A DNA stretch of 64,000 nucleotides from the NCBI RefSeq assembly GCF_001949145.1, contig NW_019091403.1, forward strand, positions 327,650 to 391,649. The letters run 5' to 3'. Positions 13,101 through 25,100 of the stretch are shown piece by piece (the first letter of the stretch is position 1; every line of letters begins with the position of its first letter). The notes under the pieces are model-generated. The model saw nothing but the letters and a program-made list of their open reading frames with translations. It was not told the DNA's origin and made no database searches. The DNA is from Acanthaster planci (Eukaryota; Echinodermata; Asteroidea; Valvatida; Acanthasteridae). The translations under genes were made by a program, and so were the position numbers.

Positions 13101-16100
13101 CAGCTCAACATCTGCGGCAACGTGACTGGCGGCAACAGCCACTGTGTGTCTGGGAACGGGAAGCCACTCAGCTCCTGTAAGATCAGTCCAGACGGCAGCT
13201 CAGCCGAAAACATCGGCATGCTCTCACAGCAGTTGAAATTTTCTGACGACGGGCTCCTGACACTTACGTACGAGGGGGGAAATGCAGGCCACGGTAAGAT
13301 TTGGGGCTGATTCTGTCCAACTGAAAAGTCAGACAGAATATAATATAATATACGTTGGGTAGGGCAAAAAAAACCCAAATTAATACATCTTCCCGACGCA
13401 AATTCATCTTTAGAAATAATTGTTAGCGGTACCCGCTGCTACATCTGACTCGCACCAGCCAGCCGACCCCGGCAAGTTCGGTGGGCGAATAGTTCAGATG
13501 TCTGCACTAGCAAGCAGGAGGTTGTGGGTTGGAGTCCCACCCGAATCAAGCTTGCCTTTTTTTTCACAGGCTCTCAGGTGTCCACACTGACCTTTCAGTG
13601 TTTATAATATACATCGGGTAAGGCAAAAAAACCCAAATAAATACAGCTCACGGATAGATATTCATCTTTAGAACTGACTGAAAGTCGCTTGTATGTCTTA
13701 CCGTTTGATTTTTTTATATTGTTATACTGTACAGCGAGAGACGGTCGTACTTTTTGCAATTTTCTCTTGTAAGTTGTTTTTAAAACAAAACCAACAAATG
13801 GTCACCGTTTTTCAGATTGTTTACATAAAATTGGGGGGGGGAGGTTGTTTTAAATCCAAACTGACCTCCTCTAATCTACATATTAATCGGTGGCTTTTCT
13901 GGCCTCTCAAATCTGTGGCTTTTCAAACCAGTACCATTTTTTTATTTTTTACATGTGAGTCGAAACTCAATTTTTTTCTTAAAAATCAGGTTTGTTGAAG
14001 ATATGCAGTAACTTTGATTGACTGTGATGCTGTAGGTTAAGCACTGCTTAGTGTAGGTCATTCCTAAGAAGTCATTTGACCAAACCTGTGTGGCTCTCCA
14101 TAGCACTCTCTTGCAGACAAGTCCAAGAGACCATTACTGTGTTGGCGTTACATTCACGCTCGTAGTCTTAAACTTGCACCCGTCAAGTCCCAAATCACGT
14201 TTAACATGCACTTACTTCCGCCTGGGAGCACGTTGCTGCAAAAGTGAATGGTTTCTAATTCTACAACGCTTGTGTGCATCGCTTAGGTTTCAACTTCAAG
14301 ACGGATATCACATTCCTGTGTCGTCGCAACGCCTCACTCAACAACCAGAAGCCCACCTTCGTCCGCCAGGAGGGCTATGCCTACATTTTCAACTTCGAGA
14401 CCCCGCTGGCCTGCCTGCCGGAGTCGGTGGACTGCCTGGTGTCGGATGGGCAGGGCAACCAGTACGACTTGTCATCGTTGGCCAAGGACAGCGGGAACTG
14501 GGAGGCAGTGGACACGCGACCAGGAACACAGATGAGTTACTACATCAATGTGTGCCGCCCGGTCAATTCGCTCGGCACCGACACTCAGTTCTGCCCAGGT
14601 ATTGAAAGTCATGTTTTGAAGAACTTTTGCCCTCTCCAAATAGAATAGGCCATGACTTGTTTTGGCATTGCGTGACTTACTACCCTTTTTTGCAGAGCGG
14701 GTCACACATACACATTTGTTAAATGTCAAACTTATCTCCTTGTGTATTTCATTTTGTGTACATTTTGGGTTTAAAAACTATTCTTTTATTCCTCTGAATG
14801 TTTTTTTTTTTTTTTTCATCTTTTCAGCACTTGTTTGGCATTGAATATTATTGTTCGTGGTCCCCAAAACAAATAGGAAATTCCGCTTTCAAAATTATCT
14901 TCCATACTTTGAGACCTCAGTTAGTCGAAAAAAATTGCTGTTCTGTTTCCAGGGGGGCCAATTGGTGCCTGTCAGACCACTGATGACAACAGGGCATTCA
15001 ACATGGGTTACGTGCAGGCCATGCCCGAGGCAGCAGTGGATGGTTCCCTGAGCATACGCTACGTCAACGGCGATCTCTGTCATAACAAATACCACCGCAG
15101 CACGCGCATCAACTTTGAGTGCTCCACAACGCCTGTACGCCAAAAACAAATCTGTCTTTACATTTGTCTTTCCGGCCAGATGACAATCTCCTTGATTCTA
15201 AAAGTATCGGATATCAGATTTAATAGATCTTCCGTTTTGTCGCCAACTTGCTTGAAACTTGCTGTGAATTTCTTCGGAAGTCAGTCTGTTGATACAGTGC
15301 CTTAGAAGTGATACTTTTAGGAAATAACAAATGTTGGTTGTTGAAATTTTTCCATTATCCCAAGGTTGTGAAAATGATTTCCTCGACTCAGTATTGATTT
15401 CAAAATGTAATGTTGACCAAAACCCCAAACCAAAATGTTCAATATTCAGGGTTTTCAAACAATATAATATTAACAAAATTTCCAAAATTTGGATTTTAAA
15501 GAAAAACATCTGAGGAACTTTCTCAGATTTGGCAAGAGTTGACTGGTACTACGTCTATCCTTGTGTGCATCTTTTTTAGGGGTCACCGGTATTTGAGTTG
15601 GAAACGGCAAGTTGTGAGTACATATTCACATGGGAGACGCCAGCGGCATGTCCGTTAAAGGTGGGGCCAAGTATATTTATAACCCACGTTTCTCAAGTTA
15701 ATTCAAAATTTGCTTGGAATTTTTGGAGGATTTTGTAGGATCGAGGAAGGTAGAGCCTGTGCTAGCCTCTTTTACTCCATATTGGCTTGAAATCTTGAGA
15801 ATCCTGACGCATTTAGGAATATTCATAAGGAAATGCCCTATTTATCCCATAGGATGCCTGCTCTGTCCGTAGATTCTCCTGAGGGTGAGACTAGCCTGTG
15901 GGTTAGACAGCCCTGTGGGTGGGGCAACCCTGTAAGGGGAGGGGTGTCAGCTGAACTTCAAAGTATGAGTGCGTTGTTAGGGAGTTCTGTGGGTGGGGCA
16001 ACTTCAGTGAAGGGGCAGTTCTGTGGGTGGGGCATCCCTGTGGGCGGGGCAACCCTGTAAGGGGAGGGGTGTCAGCTGAACTTCAAACTATGAGTGCGTT

Positions 16101-19100
16101 GTTAGGGAGTTCTGTGGGTGGGGCAACTTCAGTGAAGGGGCAATTCTGTGGGCGTGGCAACCCCAGTGGATGGGCATCCTCTTTGGTTTGTCTACCTCGA
16201 ATGGGGACACACTTTTTGTGAATGCATCTCTCTAGGCTGACCAATCCCTAAATCATATCATTTCCCTCTTGGAACTTTTCAGAGAGTTATAGGAGCAGAC
16301 TGCGTTGTTCAGGCCCCAAATTACGGATTCCAATTTGACTTATCAGCTCTCCACAACACCCAGCATGATTACGTGGTGAGCGCCCCACCTTACGAATACC
16401 ACATCAACGTGTGTGGTCCGCTCGTCAGCAGAGATGGAGATTGCAGTGGGGAAAACGTCGGAGCCTGTCAGTTGAAGCCCGGAGAAGACAGCTTCATTAA
16501 GAATGCTGGTGCGCTAACATTCACACAGTATTTGATGCCCTAAATGGTGCTCATGTTTGTGGAATATGTCATCAGGTTTTATTTGTTGTTGCCATTTTGG
16601 CAGATTTCGGATTATTCTTGGGAAAGCACATATCAAATGATGGCTTACGTCTCAGTTTTATATAACTTGTTCATCATTTTGAAAGAGCTAGTGACTGTTC
16701 GAATTGCATCAAATGCACTGCCCAAAATCCATTCAGTGCTCAATCAAAACAAGGATTTAGGCTCTCATGAAGTCAGTTATTTTTAAACCTAAGTTTGCCA
16801 CTTGACGCCAACAGGCCTCTTTAACCAGAATCTCCAGTACAACGACGGTGCACTGAAGCTTAACTACACCACGGGAACCAAGAACTGTCACTCCAACACC
16901 TACGAGCGCTCCACCGCCATCAACTTCTTCTGCGATGAAGGAGTGCAAGGTAGGCGGTGTTCAAAATTATTTTGCCTGTGGCTGTATACAGCACACGAGT
17001 CTATGGGAGCCTCTGGCAAGCGGCTANNNNNNNNNNNNNNNNNNNNNNNNNNNNNNNNNNNNNNNNNNNNNNNNNNNNNNNNNNNNNNNNNNNNNNNNNN
17101 NNNNNNNNNNNNNNNNNNNNNNNNNNNNNNNNNNNNNNNNNNNNNNNNNNNNNNNNNNNNNNNNNNTCCTGGCTACTTAGTAATGTACAGTCCATGATGC
17201 CGCTCCACGTTTGCAACTTGAACATTTGCCACAGTACAACGTCATGCTGTCCTACATCATTTTCATATGACACTTTTATTGTCATAAAATTCAAGTTCTT
17301 TTCAGCAATACTTGAGGTTTCTGATCATTGAGGGAATTTACGGTTTTACTCACCAAACAACTTGGAACACAGTCTTGAAGGTATACTTCAGGCCCATTCA
17401 AACACACACACATACTAACAGAATTCTGTGTTTCAAAAATTAACGAACCCATGGTTTTCTGTCAGGTTGATTACCTCCAAAGTGGAAAAAGATGCTGCTG
17501 CTCGATAAAATGCAGCGTTTAAAAAAAACAGTGATTTTTCCAAAGATACTGTGCTGAGACAGTGCACCCTGGCCAGTCAGTGTTCTTATTGGGTATGAAG
17601 TCATAGTCTGGCTGCTTGATCATTGTAATATGAAAAAAATATTCTGAATGGTTGCCCACCCTTGTGTAAATGTAAAATATTGCACGCCATCAGGGCTTTC
17701 TGATACCGCTTTCCAGCGTGTTTAATGTTTGTGACATTTCAATGCAGGTGTTGGCCAGCCGTCATTCATCCAAGAGGATTCCGACTGCACTTACATCTTT
17801 GAGTGGGCCACACCACAAGCCTGCCCCCCGTTCAAGGTACGCAGTGACTTCTTGAATCCACAAGCTAAGAATGCCACCTGACTTTCTGTACTGGTAGCCC
17901 GTTAGTTTTTACTATGTAAATATTCCCTGTGCTTCCTGATCATTGAATCTGGTCCCCTGACTCGTGTCCTTTGCAGGTTGTGGAATGCAGTTACAGTGAT
18001 GACAAGCAGCAGTTTGATCTGGCGTCGCTGGCTCGGGTGGATGACAACTACCGCGTTGACCCCATGGCAACCGTTGGAAACGACGTGTACTTCATCAATG
18101 TCTGTCGTTCGCTGTTGCATAAGTCCTCAGCACAGGGTAGGCAGCAGAGTTATATGTGGAAAGTTTCTCCTCATTCATCGGTACAAAATGATCTGTGAGC
18201 TGATCCAATTAACTCACCGGTGGAGAAACTCAGATTTCTTGATGAGCAACTCAAATTTATGATCTAATTGGCACACACCTAGGTTTTCTTTAGTGAGTGA
18301 CCCATATGAGTGGATGATTCAAAACCAATTCAGCTGGATTATGCAGTTTGCGTTTCAAGGTAATAGTCACCCTAAAGTGATTGGCAGAGTGAGTGATTCA
18401 CATCGACTGAGTAAGCTAGTTTGATTCACTGAGTGACTCACTTTCATCCTCAGATTGAACAACTGTAATTGATTAAAAGAGTAGTTCAAGTTGACCCTGT
18501 GAGTGACTCAGTGTGAATTGCTGAGTCACTAAACTTCTGAGCGACTCAATCTCTCCCTCTTCCGATATTTGGATTGGCTAAGTTCTCGTGGCAGTTCTTA
18601 GCACGCCCCTTTCTTCATTTTCTCCCAGGTTCTACTTGTCCGCACAATGCAGCTGCGTGCTTGAAGCAAGGCGACAAGTAAGTTCCGAGCTAAGGCATGG
18701 CTAAGGCTATGCCTATTGTCGGCCAATGTGACATATGCAAAGACTTAGATCTGGGCCGTGTTGAAAACAGGCTTCTCAGAGTTATGGCTAGCCGTGTTGT
18801 CAGCGCTCACCCACGTATTCACAGTCAGCACATACTGTGACTGCACGGACATGGTCTCACTCGGAATTCAACCGTGGTTGAGTTTGGGAATCCTAGATGC
18901 ACTTGGGGGATAGAAGTTGATATCGCAGCTGGGGTTAGGACAACTGGTCTGATACAAGCAAAAATCTGTCTCAACGGCATAGAGCTCAGTCGTTTTCACA
19001 GATAATAACACTAGGATTAGGTCAGTTTACTTACGTTGCTCACTTCCTCAAATTGCAAATATGTAAATACATGCGTATTTGTTCGCGTATTTTTCACCTG

Positions 19101-22100
19101 TTAACTGTCAATTCCACCGTCATTTTCAAAATAAAAACTGTTGAGAAGAGTAGTTTTATATTTTTGTAGAATAAGTATTTTTGTGACTTTCAACTGTTTC
19201 AGGTATTTTAATTTGGGCGAGGTCAGCCAAGGGCCCACTTTGGAAAACGGCCACCTGGTCCTGAGGTATGAGAACGGTGACCCTTGCCCCTCTGGAGGCG
19301 GAGCTAACCGCAGCACAGTCATCAGCCTGGAATGTGACAAGGAAGGGGTGGTAAGAAGTCAGTGCTGGTCCGGTCAGTGATCATTGGACTTGGCAGTCGC
19401 CGACTGGACGACACCATCATGAGTCTCGTTCCAGGGCACTTTGATGGAGAGTCTTTGTGAAAGTCCCAGAAAGTTGCTCATTGACCCACTTAAAGTGTCT
19501 CACCTTTGGAATTTGTTGTCCAATGAAAGTTTTCTTGGAATAGCTCCAAGACTTAACAGTCAGCATTGTGAGTTGTGTTTTGGACCACATAGTTGGTGAA
19601 AAAAAATTTGACACCAAATTTATGAAAATGGTGTGGTGTAAAACCAGTTTTTCACAAAGACATCACTCCCAACGAATATCATGCTCTGAAGCCTCAAAAA
19701 CTGGAAGAGTTACACCAGTGGGATCATGTCTCTTGCAGAAAAATATCATCCTCGTGTCTGTTGTTTATTTGTCCAATGCTAGGGGAGCACTCCACAGTAC
19801 ACCTTCACCAGCGACAACTGTGAGTACCATTTCATCTGGCTGACCAACTTGGCTTGCACCATCAACCAGGAGAAAGAAGAAGTGACGGCAGACTGCACTG
19901 CGGTTAATCCAGCTACTGGTAAGGAAATGTCAGAGAGATGTCGTGGAAGTATTCAAGAATTATTTTAGGCATTACCTTTTAAATACTACAAAAATATCTG
20001 ATACATTGTCTTTAAAGTATTATGGAAATTTACAGATGTTCTTGAAAGTGTCACTGAAATATTGTCAACATCACCTTAGAAGTATACCCGAAATATCGAC
20101 GTGACCATGGAGATATTGCAGAAAAATATCACAATAGTATTTCGCAAATATTGTAGAAATATCATTGACTATATCATGAATATATTACAAAAACATTGTA
20201 GACATTACTTGTGAAGTGTTATAGAAATATCACAGACTGTTAAGACTGTGTGTGAGAAAACTGTTTTAGGAGTTCAGAGGGGACATACAGAAAGTGGCAC
20301 AGAATCATCTCACGGTGGCAGCAGTGGGATAAATATCACTGTGGGACTGACCTGTCCTGCTCCGGCTTTTGCCCACAGGGTACAAGTTTGACTTGAACAT
20401 CTTGCAGAGCTCGGCGGGTTACACCGTCCACAGCGACAAGGGTCACCAGTATGTCTTCTCACTCTGCAAGGGGCCGTTGGAGAACTCGGCATGCACCGGT
20501 GACAACATTGGTAAATAAGAACTGAGGGGGTGCTGTGCAGGAGTTGGAAGTTTCGTCTTGAAATCCCATTTTATTTTTGCTGACTTTTGTAGAATTGGAA
20601 CGGATCAAATGTTATGTTTGTTAGCTTGTGTTTTTACTTGTCAATTTTAAACTCACTAAAACCGGAATGTTTGTGCGCCCGATGAGCATGGGTAATAACA
20701 ATTATGTAATGCTTTTGACAGCAATATTGCTGGATGTGTGCACTTTATGGAAATGCATTATTATTTAACAAAATAACAGGAACTTCTGTCTCTGCAAGTG
20801 CTGATATTTCAAGGCAATCTGCCTCAACTGAAGTACACCCTCAGTGGCAACACAAAGACAGATGGTTGTGTGTTTTCCAACCGGGTTCTTGCGCGCGTTC
20901 AGCGTGCACACGAAGACCATTTATTCTAGACTGAATTCAAACTCAGTGTACTCTGCGTCCAATGTGCATAAACTTGGGCGCCTACGCAGTGAGTGCGTAT
21001 TAAACGACTGTCAATTTCATTTCAAAACATGCCCTCTTTTGTTCTTGCTCTGAGCGGATAGAATAGGTTGAAAGTGATTTTATCTAGTTTGTTCCATCAT
21101 GTCTAGCAGCTGTTCTTTGTGTTGTGTTAAGCAGTGCTGTGATAGCGCTGAGAGCGATTCTGTTCTGAAACAAGTGGGTTTCAAGGGGCACCGAAAGCAA
21201 ATCCAGTTGTTGCTTACACCAAGGTTGCCCACATGTACATGTCAAAATTTCAAGGGTGGGGGGGTACAGATTTCTTCTGTGGCAGGGGGGCATCCCCTTT
21301 GTAGTCATGCTGCAGTCTGTAATGCCTTTTGTTCTTTCCTCACTGGAATCTTGGCCTCCTTAGGTTGTTGTCAGATGGAAACGGCCACCACGAACCCCCG
21401 CAATTTCAACAGTGGGCTCTTCAATCGCAGCCTGCATTTCCGCGACGGCACCTTGTTTTTGAACTATGAGCACGGCGCGCCCTGCCACAATGGCGCCTTC
21501 ACCCGGAGCACCGTCATCAACTTCGTATGCTCGCTAGATCGCGGTGCCATCGGGGAGCCCGTGTTCGTGGACGAGTCAGAGGACTGTACCTACTACATCT
21601 CGTGGCACACCTCCATCGTTTGCGAGGAATTTGTACGTTTGGACACACTCCTGCTTTGACTAAATGGGGAAATGCAGATTAGAGATAAACACTAGTTTTA
21701 ATGAAGCCAACAAAAATATTATTTTTAGCATTTTTTCATTTTCATCGAGTAGGCTTAGGGGAGGCAGAATTTGGGTGAAAAGTTAGAAAGTATGGATAGG
21801 CTAGCTTTTTCCCCGATGCAAAATGATGGTTTCCTTTTCTTTAAATTGTTTAAAATGTCCCCCAAAGTCAAATTATCGTCGGAATTTAAGTTCACTTAAA
21901 ATGGAACCTTGAGATATGTAAGGCCCCCAAAAATGTCTGCGGTCTTTGACCAGAGGCTGGCTCCAATGGTGGTACGGTGACGCAGCTTCTTTGTTTGCTG
22001 CCCTCACTTTTCTTTTCCCCAGAAATGTGCTTGTACTTACGTGCCACTGTTACCAACACTGAAATAGACTGGCCCTCTCATTTGCTGTTTAAAAGTATTT

Positions 22101-25100
22101 CCAGCTTGTAGATGCATACAGAACATAAGACCACCTCCTTTGTCTGGTTCCCAGAAGTAAATGTACTATGCAGAAATGATGTCATCTGAATAAGAGTGTC
22201 TGACTAAATGTATTGGGGCTTAGAGGGACTCCTTTATTGTACATATTACTTGACCGTACCCATCAAAACGCGTTAAAATTACGCAATAGCAGGATTCCAG
22301 TTGATCAAGCAAATTTGACAGCTTTTGGACATCATATTATACCAAATAAATAACTTTTATTTTGCTGACGCTCAGGTCCACAGTGACGCATGTGCTGACC
22401 AGAAACCGGAGCCATTTTTGTCGCCTAACTAATCTTTTTTTTTAATTTGCGGAACAGCTGATTGAAGTTATTATAAGTCCAACCAATCAATTGTTTCTCA
22501 TCTTACACAGATTCAGTGCAATGTGATCAATGGGTCACAGGTCATTGACCTTTCACCCCTGGTCAGTGACCGGGGCTACTATCTGGCCAAGTCCCTGGCC
22601 GACGACAAACAGTACTATATCAACCTCTGTCGACCTTTGAATCCTATCCCTGGAGTCAGGTGTCCGCCGGGGTCAGCAGCTTGCTTGGATCAGACCAGCG
22701 GTCAAGTGGTATGCATCAACTGTTTACATTTGGAAAGTCTTGTTCCGGAATTCAAAACCAACTCAGGATATTTTAACCCAGCTGTGTTGCTTGGCATGGG
22801 TTATCATTTAAGCTTTCATTTACTCTCATTTGGTTCAGTTTCAAGTCAATTTGACAGATTTTTTCTTCTGATTTTGGAAGAATTCTCGCTACTTTGTTGA
22901 AAGTGACCAACCGTGTCACTTCTAGCTTCCACAGAGTCGTGTGAATTTGTAGTGACGTAATCAAATAAATTGGCCTTAAAGAATTGTCTTTCACACTCCA
23001 TGGCACACTGAAGTTAAAAGGAAATTCTCTGGCATGGCAAATCTGAGATCATCGGGAAAAAATGGTCATGACTTGGAAAACTGTAGAATGGGTGTTGTCC
23101 ACCTGATTTCCTATTTCTCCCTGTTTGATCTTTGGTTGTTTCTGTTCTGATATGTAGAATCTAGGAAGAGTGAATGATGGGCCGAAGATTGTCGACGGCC
23201 ATGTCGTCATGAGCTACACCAAGGGAGATGTCTGCCCAGAGGACAATCAGAAGAACATCTCCACGCTGATCACACTGTTCTGTGAGCGGGGCACTTCCCA
23301 AGTATGCTCAAGTTCTTCTTCTTTCAGAAGGGAAGACCAAAATGTATTTCTTTTCAAACCTGACAATTTAATTCAATTCACAATGATACCGGACAGCTGT
23401 CAAATAAAAAATGACAAATACTGAATTTTCAGTTACCTAATGAATATTCACATGAGTTAATTAATATTCAGTCAAGACAGACTGTTCAGTTGACCTAATG
23501 AATATTCAGTCCACCTAAAACAGCCAGAGACCTTTAAAACAAAAAGCTGAGATAAAAGTGAAGAACTACCATGCTGACCCAACTGTTTTACAAAACTGGT
23601 TTAAAATTGGCAGTGTTCAACATTGAAGCAAGTGTAACGTTCTGAGTTGACCAAAACTTCATCGTCTTGAGGTCACAGACTGTCAGCACTTTCAACCAGA
23701 TGTAATTTGCTAGCCCTTCCAATCAAAAGTTGAAGATTTTCCAAATTTGATGTAAAAGTTCTGGTAAAGTACTCTCAGAAAGCAATCATTGTGCTTACCG
23801 TCTCGTGAGATATTTCCATTCCAGCAGAGCACAGAGGTCGACTTGTGTGGGAAATTCTCTAAAATACTCATCTGCAGGAAGTGCTACCACCATGTATAAA
23901 AGGGGTGTAGTAAGATTACCTCTCTGCCTTGTCACCTCTGCATAAACCACGCTCTTCTTCTCTGGACTCGTTTTGAAGGGCACCCCGACCATGGAGAGCT
24001 ACAGTGAGTGCACCTATCACTTCTCCTGGTTGACCAACGCCGTCTGTCCGCCCGCCAAGCCTTCCAAAGGAAAGGACTGCAAATACTTTGACAACAGACT
24101 GCAGTATGAGTACGACCTCAGCTCGCTGGCCGAGAGCGAACAAGAGGTACAAAGTCACATTGGGGACTTTATGATGGCTAGGAACTCAACTGATTGGCTG
24201 AAACTGATTGGCTGAAACTGATTGGCTGAAACTGAACAACAGGAGCCAAGCCATTGTTAAAAACTGATTCTTAAATGTCTCAGACAGTCTCCCTATTCAA
24301 CAACGCACAAGTTGACCGTGTATTAACATTGATAATGCCTGCTGGCACCTGGATACGAGACAGTGTAATCCATTCCTGTTGGTCAAGAGTCTGTGTGTGC
24401 CGTGGCACGCTGAACTCGCCATGCGCGTGCCAAGTCCATACAAGGACATTCCTCTGGACTACTTGCACAAGGAATATACCATAAAATGGATGGGGGTGTT
24501 CAGTAAAATGAAAGCAAACATTTTTGAACAAAATCCTTGACAAGTTATTGTATAATGACTTCTTTTGACTCTCTGACTAAAGCGGTGTGGAGTGACTACG
24601 CGCTTGGTTGGTCTTGAACTAACATTTAAGACCGGCTCAGGCGAATGAATGCTGATACTGCCCCTGGTCAGGGCATTAGTCACGTCCATTCTCTGGTCTT
24701 CAGTGCACATTGAAGACTGGCCAAGCACATACTTATTCCCTTTATAACAACTTCCTGATCATGGAAGACAAGTATAGGGTCGTTTAGATTTCGCCTGCAA
24801 TAACAAACATCGTCCAACTTTCCAGCATGGTTGAACTATGTGCTCTTTTGTTTACAGCTGTTGAAATCAGATATCATATCTTGAGAAGCTTGCTTTCTCA
24901 AAGCCTAAAACATAAAATATTTCGCAACATTATAAGCATTTTTCTACCTCCACTCCCTCCTACTCTTGCCCCGCCCCCTTCTGTCGTTTACACCTGTCAG
25001 GTCACCGGACCTGATAATGCCGTGTACAGAGTCCACCTGTGCAACGCAGTGTCCAGCGGGGACAGTCAGTGCCAGGACTCGGCGGTCTGCCTGCAGGACA

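Noticed and set aside
5367-16949. Assignment of mannose-6-phosphate-binding residues in repeats 3, 5 and 9
   Set aside because: I could not place the Gln, Arg, Glu and Tyr positions reliably without a structural alignment.
16802-17331. ORFs running through the N block
   Set aside because: They are open only because N codons cannot be stops.
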